Shown here piece by piece: positions 25,156-33,238 of a stretch of DNA of 64,000 nucleotides (position 1 is its first letter; each line of letters begins with the position of its first letter). The DNA is taken from assembly GCF_030122805.1 (NCBI RefSeq), contig NZ_CP126080.1, positions 2,919,001 to 2,983,000 of the forward strand, read 5' to 3'. A program made the position numbers and the translations under genes. Under the pieces are notes generated by a model. The model was given only the letters and a program-made list of their open reading frames with translations. It did not search any database and had not been told where the DNA came from. This DNA is from Mesobacillus sp. AQ2. Its GTDB lineage: Bacteria; Bacillota; Bacilli; Bacillales; Cytobacillaceae.

Positions 25156-25947
25156 CTAGTGATCGTAATACATATAGCGAATAGCAAGGGCAGCAAATAC
25201 TGTCAGCCGCTCTTCCTGGCTCAAACTATAATCGAAGGCAAGTACTGGTGTATTTGCCTCTTTAAAATATTGGGTCCACTCAAGGGGCATCCAGCCTTTT
25301 TGAAGCCTTGCCGCGACCTCCCCTTCTTCCCGTACCAACTTAATATCATTATACAGACCGGAGGATTCTTTTACTCTCAACTTTTTTCCGTTCTTAACAA
25401 ACGCTATGCCAGCAGCTCCCGGTTGCTTTTTTCCCGGATAAAATAAGCCGGTGATTTCCCCTTTTTGATCCCGTAATTTCATCCTTTTTCCCTCTTCGAC
25501 CAGGCTTCCTTGCATCCTTCCATGGGAGTCATAAATTCCGATCCGTTTCCTTATTTTTTTATCAGCAAAATCAGGGATAAACCACCTGTATTTCCTAACT
25601 TTGATTTCTCTCATTTCTCCAGCAAGCATGCCATCAGGAGTAAAAAAAAACATCTTTAAAGCGGGTGCCGGGGCAAACGCCAAAAGAAGGCTATTATGCT
25701 CGAAAAGTTGCTTATCGTCATAGAAGGGAACAGGTATTGGTGTCACGTCCGTCTTATTTTTATACAATACAAAACCGATATAATGGATAAGGCTTACAGC
25801 CAGAAATGGAATCGAAACAAGAAATAGAGGCAAATCCCAGGAAAAAACCAGACTGATCGTTAAAGTTACCAAAAGGATCCCTGCTGATATGATAGAACCG
25901 TTTAAATTAATATAAGCTTTTTGTTGGTAAAACTCCCGGATACTCAT
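25156..25947 (-). CDS. Membrane protein with Tubby/LURP-like soluble part (tentative)
   Basis: The 263-residue protein has two N-terminal membrane helices (SIISAGILLVTLTISLVF and LFLVSIPFLAVSLIHYIGFV). A soluble beta-rich region of about 160 residues follows (GEMREIKVRKYRWFIPDF, RIGIYDSHGRMQGSLVEEGKRMKLRDQKGE). This strand pattern resembles the Tubby-C/LURP-one fold, which is only a suggestion. The function is unknown. It is monocistronic. Confidence 0.65.
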   Translation of the reverse strand: MSIREFYQQKAYINLNGSIISAGILLVTLTISLVFSWDLPLFLVSIPFLAVSLIHYIGFVLYKNKTDVTPIPVPFYDDKQLFEHNSLLLAFAPAPALKMFFFTPDGMLAGEMREIKVRKYRWFIPDFADKKIRKRIGIYDSHGRMQGSLVEEGKRMKLRDQKGEITGLFYPGKKQPGAAGIAFVKNGKKLRVKESSGLYNDIKLVREEGEVAARLQKGWMPLEWTQYFKEANTPVLAFDYSLSQEERLTVFAALAIRYMYYDH

Positions 25948-26097
25948 ATCTATTATCTCCTTGAAGAAAATCTACTTCGTCATTCTATGTCTATTAATCA
26001 AGGAGGACAATCATGCTAGGTTTTTCTGATGAGTCAATTTGTTATGCAAGAGCCGTGCTGTTCAAAGCTAGAAAATGGACGTGATATCTCGGGTGAA

Positions 26098-26128
26098 TAA
26101 AAAAACAGACAGGAATCCCTGTCTGCCC
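26098..26128 (-). terminator. Terminator after the subtilase gene
   Basis: On the minus strand CAGACAGGGATTCCTGTCTG is followed by TTTTTTTATT. Confidence 0.88.
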
Positions 26129-26135
26129 AAATCTC

Positions 26136-27524
26136 TTATTTCAATTTCAAAGCATTTACTGCATTAATTAAACCATGTCCTGCATTTTCATCGTATCCTG
26201 GCTTGAAGATATCTTCAGCAGAATTTTGGATGATTGCTTTTACTTGTGCAGGAGTAAGCTGGTCCTTGCCGTGCTTTGCGATTACTACACCTGCAAGAGC
26301 CGCAGTTTTCGGTGCAGCCATTGAAGTTCCGCCCTTACCGCCGTATGCGTGGCCAACGACATTTTTATCAGCATCAAGTACTGGCACTGTACTCCATGCA
26401 AGATAGCTATTATCTCTTCCTGCCCCTGTTGAAGGATCATAGTTTGGTCCAAGGTCTCCCCCTGGAGCCATCACATCGATTTTACCAACTCCATAGTTAG
26501 AGTAGAAGGCAAGATTCTTCAAAGCACCGCCGGCAGAAACCCTGATCATTGTCTGGCTGCTAGGACTTCTGTGGGTCGCCCCCTTGTCATCACCTGACAA
26601 TTTCCCCGGACTGCTTAGATCGACAGCATTGTTCCCCGCTGAACCGACAACCGTCACTCCGTTTTTGATCGCGTACTGAATCGCACGATTGAACAATTGC
26701 ACATCCGCTACAATGTCTTTTGTTGCATATGCAGGATCCTGGAACCAGTCATATCCTCCCAGGGACATGTTAACTACGTCAACATTATCGTCCGCGGCTG
26801 TCATCAGCGCCTCGGCAATATGGGAGGTTGCTGCTCCGCCTGTTGGCCCGAACACCCGATAAGATGCCACTTTAAGATCTGGACCCACGCCAAGTGCTCT
26901 TCCTTTAGCGGCAATTGTACCAGCAACGTGGGTACCATGGCTATTCTGGTCGATTGGATCATCATAGCCAGGAACGAATGACTTTCCTCCGGCATAATTG
27001 TCTTTCAGATCCGGGTGATTGTAATCAATCCCGGTGTCGATTACACCAACAACAATATCTTCCCCGTCTGCAGATAAGCCAGTTCCGCCTGGAAGCTTCC
27101 AGGACTCGCCATCATTCGTCACCTGCTTGATATCCCACATATATTTGTTATAAATGTCTGCTCCTTCAGCAAAATCTTCCGCCGTTAATGTTTCACCATC
27201 AATCGTTTGTTCTGGATAAACGGTATTCTCAACTCCCGCCTCCAGTACAAGGGATGATTTTTTCACATCGTTCAGGAAGTTAGCATTTTTCGAAGTGACC
27301 TCAACCGCTCCAAGCTTGTCCAGCTTATCTTCCACTTTTCCGCCAGCTTTTTTGATTGCATCTGCATAGCCTGCAGGAAGTCCCTGTTCATCTTTAAAAA
27401 CGACAAGGTATGTATTTTCTGTATTCCCTTCTGCTTCTCCTTTTCCAACACCTGCATTAAAAATGGTTGCTGCCCCTAAGAGCACTGCCAATGTTCCTGC
27501 ATAAAGCTTTTTTCTTGTCGACAT
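26136..27524 (-). CDS. Secreted subtilisin-like serine protease (S8)
   Basis: The 462-residue preproprotein has a signal peptide (RKKLYAGTLAVLLGAATIF, cleavage likely before EAEG), an I9-like propeptide (TYLVVFKDEQGLP ... VYPEQ) and the S8 catalytic domain. The triad residues are Asp in GVIDTGIDYNHPD, His in NSHGTHVAGT and Ser in GGTSMAAPKTAAL, with the oxyanion Asn in GSAGNNAVD. It is an exported degradative protease. The ATG at 27522-27524 with AAGGAGGGG is chosen over an in-frame extension to 27563. Confidence 0.94.
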   Translation of the reverse strand: MSTRKKLYAGTLAVLLGAATIFNAGVGKGEAEGNTENTYLVVFKDEQGLPAGYADAIKKAGGKVEDKLDKLGAVEVTSKNANFLNDVKKSSLVLEAGVENTVYPEQTIDGETLTAEDFAEGADIYNKYMWDIKQVTNDGESWKLPGGTGLSADGEDIVVGVIDTGIDYNHPDLKDNYAGGKSFVPGYDDPIDQNSHGTHVAGTIAAKGRALGVGPDLKVASYRVFGPTGGAATSHIAEALMTAADDNVDVVNMSLGGYDWFQDPAYATKDIVADVQLFNRAIQYAIKNGVTVVGSAGNNAVDLSSPGKLSGDDKGATHRSPSSQTMIRVSAGGALKNLAFYSNYGVGKIDVMAPGGDLGPNYDPSTGAGRDNSYLAWSTVPVLDADKNVVGHAYGGKGGTSMAAPKTAALAGVVIAKHGKDQLTPAQVKAIIQNSAEDIFKPGYDENAGHGLINAVNALKLK

Positions 27525-27769
27525 ATTACCCCTCCTTTTTATCTTAATTTTCATTATATTCAATCACTTAACTTTAGCAATCTAATGATTTCGACAAGGA
27601 AAGGAGGACTTCACGGGGTATTTTAGGTCTTTATCTCTATATTTTTCCAATTATTATATAAAAAAATCATAGAAATGTGTTGAAAGAATTATTTATTTCA
27701 AAGGTCTGAATGATATTTTTCGACAACGCGAAATGAAAAACAGTTCTTCTGTACTAGAATTAAATCAAC

Positions 27770-27802
27770 TAAAAAAAGACCTGGCCAGTGACCAAGTCCT
27801 AA
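27770..27802 (-). terminator. Terminator of the yxlEFG-like unit
   Basis: On the minus strand GGACTTGGTCACTGGCCAGGTC is followed by TTTTTTTAG. Confidence 0.75.
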
Positions 27803-28578
27803 TTCGCTAGTTCCTTTTTCTTAAAAATGTAGATTGCCAGGCTTAAGAATAAAATGATCATTGTAATGGTTAAGCCTGCAGCCGGCCAAACATGTTCTGA
27901 CCAAGAATCAGCAATCAATCTCTCGGACGCATAAGAAAAGAGCTGCGTAGGGCTCCATTCTATCAGATGCTGGAAAGATCCTCCGATCATCGTAGTAACA
28001 AATACCGTTACAAGGACTGTCACCGCAGCAGCCCCAGGATGGATAAACGCAGCACTGCATAAAATTAAGAAAGACAGTACAAGAACGAGCCAAAGGGAGT
28101 ATAAACCAACTACCTCCATCAGGCTGCTGAAAGGCAGAAACTCGAATAGAACACCAGTATAATACCAGCTTGCCAACATCCCTAGGAAGAAAGATAGAAT
28201 GATTAAGATAAGGGCTGCTGTCCATTTGGAAGTGATATAGGCGACATACGAAACAGGTTTGACAAGGATCAACTGGGCAACGCCGCTTTTTCGCTCGCTG
28301 GAAACCGTTCCCATAAATGAGAGTACAATAAATAATACTCCGAGCATTTGATACTCTCCAAGGCTCATGATGAATACCTCTTCAGGAGACGGCACTGGCA
28401 TTTCAAAAACCGCTCCCTCGGGAAGGCCGCCTGACGAACTGATGATTTCAGGTAAATAATAGGTGGTCACCGGATCCAGTACCCCAAGCAGAATAAATGC
28501 AAGCGGCATCCAGATCCATTTGTAGTTTCTGGCCATTTCCAGGAATTCTTTGTTTAAAAGCGTGAACCACTGCTTCAT
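27799..28578 (-). CDS. ABC-2 type permease, YxlG-like
   Basis: A 259-residue integral membrane protein with six hydrophobic segments (ILLGVLDPVTTYYLP, YQMLGVLFIVLSFMGTVSSERKSG, AALILIILSFFLGMLA, LYSLWLVLVLSFLILCSAA, AAVTVLVTVFVTTM, LTITMIILFLSLAIYIF). It pairs with the ATPase encoded immediately upstream with a 4-base overlap. The order PLDc_N protein, ATPase, permease matches yxlE-yxlF-yxlG of B. subtilis. The exported substrate is unknown. Confidence 0.85.
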   Translation of the reverse strand: MKQWFTLLNKEFLEMARNYKWIWMPLAFILLGVLDPVTTYYLPEIISSSGGLPEGAVFEMPVPSPEEVFIMSLGEYQMLGVLFIVLSFMGTVSSERKSGVAQLILVKPVSYVAYITSKWTAALILIILSFFLGMLASWYYTGVLFEFLPFSSLMEVVGLYSLWLVLVLSFLILCSAAFIHPGAAAVTVLVTVFVTTMIGGSFQHLIEWSPTQLFSYASERLIADSWSEHVWPAAGLTITMIILFLSLAIYIFKKKELAN

Positions 28579-29483
28579 TTTTGCACCACCTTCATGAACA
28601 CATCTTCCAGGCTGATGGATCCTATTTCATATTTAATGAGCGGCCAGTTGTCATTGCCTGCCTGGTTAAGAATCATATTCTTAACGGCTTCCAGATCTTC
28701 CGTAAATATACTTGCTTTATATCCATCTGTTTGAATGGAAGTGATTTTCTCCTGGCCGGAAAAGGAATCCAGGAACCCTTTTGCTTCCCGATTAAATACA
28801 AGGTCAATTTTGGACTGATGATATTTCTCCCTGAATTCCTCCATTGTCCCCGATTCGATCAGTTCACCATTATGCAGGAACAAAATGCTTTCACAAACCT
28901 CTTCCGCATCATTAAGGATATGGGTGGAGAATAATACGGTTGCATCCCTCTTCAGCCGATCCAGCAGCTCAAGCACTTCTCTTCTCCCGAAAGGATCAAG
29001 CGCTGATACTGGTTCATCAAGCATGATCAGCTTTGGCCGGTGGATGATTGCCTGGGCGATTCCTAGCCTCTGTTTCATCCCGCCTGAAAACTTGCCGATT
29101 CTCCTGTTTTTTGCATCGGTTAAACCCACAAGCTCGAGAAGTTCTGCTGACCTTGCTTTAGCTTCCTTCGCTTCCAATCCTGATAACTTTCCGACATATT
29201 CCAGGAATTCCCTGGCGGTCATCCAGTCATGGAAAACAGGATGCTGCGGGAGATAACCAATCAGCCGGCGATGATCATCTCCATGCTTTTCTCCCTCGAA
29301 TACAATCCTTCCTTTTGTCGGTTCAAGTAATCCGGAAATCATCTTTAATGTAGTTGTTTTCCCTGCTCCGTTAGCTCCGATCAAAGCTACACATTTTCCG
29401 GTTTCCAGTTCAAAATTCAGCCCCTTTATCACTAATAAATCCTTGAAGCTTTTTTCAAGATTTTCAACACGGACTAAGGCCAT
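28575..29483 (-). CDS. ABC transporter ATP-binding protein, YxlF-like
   Basis: The 302-residue ATPase has Walker A GANGAGKTTTLK, the Q-loop YLPQHP, signature FSGGMKQRLGIAQA, Walker B LIMLDEPVSALD and switch FSTHILNDAEE. The C-terminal extension (about residues 220-302) is of the CcmA/NatA type. It would energise the permease encoded downstream. Its stop overlaps the permease start, and its start abuts the yxlE-like gene. Confidence 0.92.
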   Translation of the reverse strand: MALVRVENLEKSFKDLLVIKGLNFELETGKCVALIGANGAGKTTTLKMISGLLEPTKGRIVFEGEKHGDDHRRLIGYLPQHPVFHDWMTAREFLEYVGKLSGLEAKEAKARSAELLELVGLTDAKNRRIGKFSGGMKQRLGIAQAIIHRPKLIMLDEPVSALDPFGRREVLELLDRLKRDATVLFSTHILNDAEEVCESILFLHNGELIESGTMEEFREKYHQSKIDLVFNREAKGFLDSFSGQEKITSIQTDGYKASIFTEDLEAVKNMILNQAGNDNWPLIKYEIGSISLEDVFMKVVQK

Positions 29484-29683
29484 TACTGATTTCTCCTTCC
29501 AATCACGAAGTACAAGATTGGCCCGATTATATTAATCAACAATATGATCACTGCCCATAGCCATTTTGGTCCATTTGTTTTTTCTATTCTTATCAAGTCA
29601 ACCAGCGCAACAATCAATAAAATAACCTGAATGACCAGTATAGGTGCAATTAGTGCCCAGTTCACATCAGCTAAAAATTCCAT
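29483..29683 (-). CDS. PLDc_N domain small membrane protein, YxlE-like
   Basis: The 66-residue protein has two membrane helices (LIAPILVIQVILLIVALVDLI and WLWAVIILLINIIGPILYFVIG) and the family pattern RIEKTNGPKWLWAVIILLINI-GPILYF. In B. subtilis YxlE acts with YxlD against the ECF sigma factor SigY; no sigY or yxlCD is found here. It leads the ABC transporter unit with a one-base contact to the ATPase gene. Confidence 0.85.
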   Translation of the reverse strand: MEFLADVNWALIAPILVIQVILLIVALVDLIRIEKTNGPKWLWAVIILLINIIGPILYFVIGRRNQ

Positions 29684-29734
29684 TCTGAAACCCCCTCATT
29701 TGTTTTACATTCATAAGACGGATGAGAAGAAAAT

Positions 29735-29782
29735 TCGTTCAAAAAAAAAAATAATCCGGCAGTATTTCTGCCGGATCCATTA
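29735..29782 (-). terminator. Terminator of the DUF4870 gene
   Basis: On the minus strand ATCCGGCAG...CTGCCGGAT is followed by a T-run of about eleven. Confidence 0.85.
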
Positions 29783-29793
29783 AAATCTTTATA

Positions 29794-30114
29794 CTACAAA
29801 ATCCTGAAAATGAATGGAATTCGATATTCCTGCCCTTCGTAAGCCTTTATTGCACCTACAATCGTGAATACCATGGCCATTATCCCGATGATCCACAACA
29901 TAAAGATCCCTATCAGCAGGATGACGAGAATTCCGCTGATAATTCCATATACTGTATAAGAAATGAAAAAGTTCATATATTCCCGTCCATGGTAATCAAC
30001 ATAGCTTGAATCATCTTTCTTCACAAGCCAGATAATCAGCGGTCCCAAAAACGCGGTGAAAAAACTGATCAAATATATTCCAGCAGCTAAGAGCCGTTCA
30101 TCATTTTTTGGCAT
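29794..30114 (-). CDS. DUF4870 (Tic20-like) membrane protein
   Basis: The 106-residue protein has three to four membrane segments. The family pattern is visible as ERLLAAGIYLISFFTAFLGPLIIWLVKKDDSSYVDYHGREYMNF followed by two further helices (GIISGILVILLIGIFML, MAMVFTIVGAIKA). The HxxE/N-type cytosolic loop is conserved. The function is unknown. It is a separate transcription unit. Confidence 0.82.
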   Translation of the reverse strand: MPKNDERLLAAGIYLISFFTAFLGPLIIWLVKKDDSSYVDYHGREYMNFFISYTVYGIISGILVILLIGIFMLWIIGIMAMVFTIVGAIKAYEGQEYRIPFIFRIL

Positions 30115-30231
30115 AGTCTATTCCTCCTGATACTCTTATAGTTAACTGTACGAAATGGCCGTAAAAAAGTTTCATGATTGCCGAACTTTTTCATTATAAT
30201 GAATGTTAAAGGTCTTTATTTTTGTTTCTGA

Positions 30232-30437
30232 TAAGGCCAAATGTGACTTTTACACCCTGTTGATTGTAGTGGAAGGCGCGAAGACTCTTCGAAAATGCTA
30301 ACGCATTTACTTCGTGTGTGGGCAGGTTCAAGGAAGAATTGCTTATGAAAAAGACGGCAGTTGGTCTTTTTCAATTCTTCCAGCGGAAAACGAAGCGCCA
30401 GGAACGAAAATCAACAGCCTTGTTTAACAGAGCCTTA
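30232..30437. repeat. MITE-like element, short copy
   Basis: About 206 bases bounded by TAAGGC and GCCTTA, compatible with a TA target duplication. Internal sequence matches the 340-base element at 32848-33187 in the opposite orientation: TGTTGATTGTAGTGGAAGG, AAAATGCTAACGCATTT, GGAAGAATTGCTTATGAAAA and GAACGAAAATCAACAG. The central 130 bases of the longer copy are missing. It lies between the divergent DUF4870 and amidohydrolase genes and encodes no protein. Confidence 0.8.
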
Positions 30438-30480
30438 TTTTTAAAAGATGCAAGAAAATAAAAACAGGATAGGATGGAAT

Positions 30481-31605
30481 ATGAACAGGATTTTATTGAA
30501 AAATGCCAATGTAATCCCAATCACTTCTGAACAAAGATCAAATTGTGATGTTTTGATAGAAAAAGGGAAAATATCCAGGATCGAAGAAGATATCCCCATC
30601 GCATCAGGGGATGCGATTATAGACTGCTCCGGGAACTTCCTGCTTCCAGGCTTCATTGATGTCCATACCCATCTTGGTCTCTACGATGAGGGAACGGGGT
30701 GGGCAGGTAATGACGCCAACGAAACAATTGAGCCGATGAGTCCTCATGTACGGGCGATAGATGGTGTTTATCCGCTCGATCCTGCTTTCAGTGATGCCCT
30801 CAAATATGGGATTACCACTGTGCATGTTATGCCGGGAAGCGCAAATGTGATTGGCGGTACTACATCTGTCATCAAAACTGCTGGAAAAAACATCAAAAAC
30901 ATGATTATCCAGGAAACGGCTGGCTTAAAAATCGCACTTGGTGAAAACCCCAAGCGCATCCACAGTATGGGCAATAAAGATTCAATCACCCGGATGGGAA
31001 TCATGGGGATGCTGAGGGAAGCATTTTATGAAGCGATGCATGCCGACAATCCAGATTCCTTGAGAATCAAGCCCATCATTCAAGCTTTGAAAAGGGAGAT
31101 TCCAGTGAGGGTTCACGCCCATCGAGCTGATGATATCATGTCAGCAATCAGATTTGCCGATGAATTCAACCTTGATTTGCGGATTGAGCACTGTACAGAA
31201 GGACACTTGATAGCTGAAGAGCTGGCAGGACTTAATTTAAAAGTTTCTGTCGGACCCACCCTTACCCGCCGGTCAAAGGTCGAACTCAAGAATAAGAGCT
31301 GGAAAACTTATCAGGAATTGACCAATCAGGGTGTTGAAGTATCTGTAACGACCGACCACCCATATACACCAATCCAGTACTTGAATCTGTGTGCCTCTAT
31401 CGCAGTCCGTGAAGGTTTGTCCGAACAAAAAGCACTTGAGGGCATCACGATTTTGCCTGCGCGTAATTTACGGGTTGACCACCTTGTCGGCAGTATTGAA
31501 AGCGGGAAAGACGCAGATTTGGTCTTATGGAATCAGCATCCGTTCCACTATAGCGCCAAACCAGTATGGACTATGATAAATGGCAAAATTGTTTATCAAA
31601 AATAG
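30481..31605 (+). CDS. Amidohydrolase family protein (imidazolonepropionase/dihydroorotase type)
   Basis: The 374-residue metal-dependent hydrolase has the N-terminal strand domain, DVHTHLG with the two metal His, HAHRADD, RIEHCTEGH and the catalytic Asp in TTDHPYTP. The C-terminal GSIESGKDADLVLW matches the family end. The substrate is unknown; it may be a cyclic amide or an Xaa-Pro-like peptide. The ATG at 30481 follows AGGATGGA; an ATG at 30448 has no ribosome site. Confidence 0.88.
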   Translation: MNRILLKNANVIPITSEQRSNCDVLIEKGKISRIEEDIPIASGDAIIDCSGNFLLPGFIDVHTHLGLYDEGTGWAGNDANETIEPMSPHVRAIDGVYPLDPAFSDALKYGITTVHVMPGSANVIGGTTSVIKTAGKNIKNMIIQETAGLKIALGENPKRIHSMGNKDSITRMGIMGMLREAFYEAMHADNPDSLRIKPIIQALKREIPVRVHAHRADDIMSAIRFADEFNLDLRIEHCTEGHLIAEELAGLNLKVSVGPTLTRRSKVELKNKSWKTYQELTNQGVEVSVTTDHPYTPIQYLNLCASIAVREGLSEQKALEGITILPARNLRVDHLVGSIESGKDADLVLWNQHPFHYSAKPVWTMINGKIVYQK

Positions 31606-31699
31606 TCGAAAAACAGTGTAGATTTTTGGCAAAAATACGCAGAAAAAAAAGATAAAAAACCTATTTGCTTTTTTGCGATTATCCTGTAATATACTTCTT

Positions 31700-31877
31700 G
31701 GAAATAAAATTTAATAAAGCAAAGTGATTAGGGAAGGCAAATGGTGCGCCACCAGTATCCTGGTTCTAGTGGGTTCGATTCCCACCCCGAAATTTTTTAG
31801 CAACTTACAAAAAATTTCGAGGGTGGCCGTACAGTACATTCGTACGGGACAGGACTGCCCTGTGTGGAGGGATACAA
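31700..31877 (+). promoter_or_regulatory. Structured 5' leader of the GNAT gene (candidate cis-regulatory RNA)
   Basis: The leader contains a series of stems: GGTG-CGC-CACC (31743-31753), CCAG-TATC-CTGG (31752-31763), a 5-bp stem GTGGG-TTCGATT-CCCAC (31769-31785) identical in form to a tRNA T-arm, and a 9-11 bp stem CGAAATTTTTT/AAAATTTCG (31788-31820). GGGTGG (31821-31826) can pair instead with CCACCC of the T-arm-like stem, giving a competing fold. A compact hairpin ACAGG-ACTG-CCCTGT precedes the GGAGGG ribosome site. I could not match it to a named riboswitch. Confidence 0.55.
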
Positions 31878-32438
31878 ATGCTCAAGAAACGCGATCTTCA
31901 TGATTGCCACGAATTATTTGAGCTGATGGCGCATCCGGATGTCTTCCCTTTTGTGCGTCAAAAGGCCAATTCATATGAAGAATTCGTCTTCATTACAAAA
32001 CAAACGATTGAAGCTGAAGAACAGGGTGAACTGATATCCCGTACCATTCTTGACGAATGGGGTGCTCCAATCGGCACAATCAATCTGTACGACATTCAGG
32101 AAGGCGCAGGATTCTTAGGTACTTGGCTGGGCAAGCCATACCATGGAAAGGGCTATAATAACTTGGCAAAGGATGCCTTTTTCCAGGAATTATTTTATGA
32201 ACTGGGGATTGAAACGATTTTCATGCGCATCAGGAAAGTGAATATCCGCTCCCTCAAAGCGGCAGAAAAACTGCCTTATATTGTGAAAGCAAACGATACT
32301 CGAAGAAATATATACGAACAACTTAATGCTGCCGGAGAGGTTTATGATCTTTATGAAATTCCTAAAGATCAATATACCCTTTACCTGAAGAGGACTGTTC
32401 CACAGGAAGAGGAAGCCGTACAATTGCTGGAAGCATAA
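31878..32438 (+). CDS. GNAT family N-acetyltransferase (RimJ/RimL-like)
   Basis: The 186-residue protein has a GNAT fold. The acetyl-CoA loop is FLGTWLGKPYHGKGYNNLAKDAFF, followed by RIRKVNIRSLKAAEKLPY, which has the N-x-R-S motif of the RimJ/RimL group. The first 60 residues (HDCHELFELMAHPDVFPFVR) match the same group. The acceptor is unknown. It is expressed behind an unusually structured leader and ends at a hairpin terminator. Confidence 0.85.
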   Translation: MLKKRDLHDCHELFELMAHPDVFPFVRQKANSYEEFVFITKQTIEAEEQGELISRTILDEWGAPIGTINLYDIQEGAGFLGTWLGKPYHGKGYNNLAKDAFFQELFYELGIETIFMRIRKVNIRSLKAAEKLPYIVKANDTRRNIYEQLNAAGEVYDLYEIPKDQYTLYLKRTVPQEEEAVQLLEA

Positions 32439-32470
32439 CAAAAAACGCCCTTTTAGGGCGTTTTTATTTT
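32438..32470 (+). terminator. Terminator after the GNAT gene
   Basis: AAAAACGCCCTTTTAGGGCGTTTTT, a perfect stem with a T-run. Confidence 0.9.
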
Positions 32471-32577
32471 GTCCTGGAATTCTATTCTGGATGGCAGTAT
32501 GCAATGATCTTTAGATTACTGATAAGCGGGAAAAGGATTGCCTTTTTCATCTTGCACTGTTTTAAGGACTCCTTCCG

Positions 32578-32742
32578 TCAATTAAACGGATCCTGAATAT
32601 GCGATTCTTCATGTTCATGTAGTGAGGCTTCTGATAAGAACGCCTCCAATTCTGCATCTGTCAGTGTCTCATAACGTCCATCATCAAAAAAGATTTGTGT
32701 CTGATTCGGGTTGATCCTATTCATATTGAAACCTATTCCCAT
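32578..32742 (-). CDS. Small hypothetical protein, 54 residues
   Basis: It starts MGIGFNMNRINPNQTQIFF and ends in an acidic, His-rich tail (EHEESHIQDPFN). The ATG at 32740-32742 has GAGGTG six bases upstream, better than a start at 32775. The segment DDGRYETLTDAELEAFLSEA resembles small Bacillaceae proteins of unknown role. A run of 21 codons directly downstream (to about 32515) is too short to call. Confidence 0.6.
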   Translation of the reverse strand: MGIGFNMNRINPNQTQIFFDDGRYETLTDAELEAFLSEASLHEHEESHIQDPFN

Positions 32743-32847
32743 CTCGTTCACCTCAATAAATAAACTAAATCGCAATAATAATTAGATAATTTAAACCGAC
32801 TTGAATTTGTTTGTTATTAGCTTTCCCATCAATCATTTCCTTATTCA

Positions 32848-33187
32848 TAGGGACTGTTAAACATGGCTGTTGATTTTCGTTCCAGGCGCTTCGCTTTCCG
32901 CTGGAAGAATATGAAAAAGACCAAATGCCGTCTTTTTCATAAGCAATTCTTCCTTGGGGCTGGCGCTGAGCCTCCTCGTCGCTTTGCTCCTGCGGGGTGC
33001 AAATGATTCCTCACGTGAATCATTTCACCTAGGTCTCACCTGACCAGCTGCGCCCGCAGGACATTGATTTGGCTTCCTTGACCTGCCCACGCACGAAGGA
33101 AATGCGTTAGCATTTTCGAGGAGTCTACGCGCCTTCCACTACAATCAACAGGGTTTAAAAATCAACTTTCAGCTTTAACAGAGACTA
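32848..33187. repeat. MITE-like element, long copy (340 bp)
   Basis: The ends carry imperfect inverted repeats (GGGACTGTTAAA on the left; the reverse complement of the right end reads GTCTCTGTTAAA), flanked by TA on both sides. Interior segments match the element at 30232-30437 in inverted orientation. It is GC-richer than its surroundings (CGCTGAGCCTCCTCGTCGC, GGTCTCACCTGACCAGCTGC) and encodes no protein. It fills most of the 32743-33238 gap. Confidence 0.8.
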
Positions 33188-33238
33188 TTCATAAAACAGC
33201 AAAAGCCCTGGTTTGCCCAGAGCCTTTTCTGTATAAGA

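Noticed and set aside
31741..31800. A tRNA gene before the GNAT gene
   Set aside because: Only a T-arm-like hairpin is present; no acceptor, D or anticodon arms can be folded around it.
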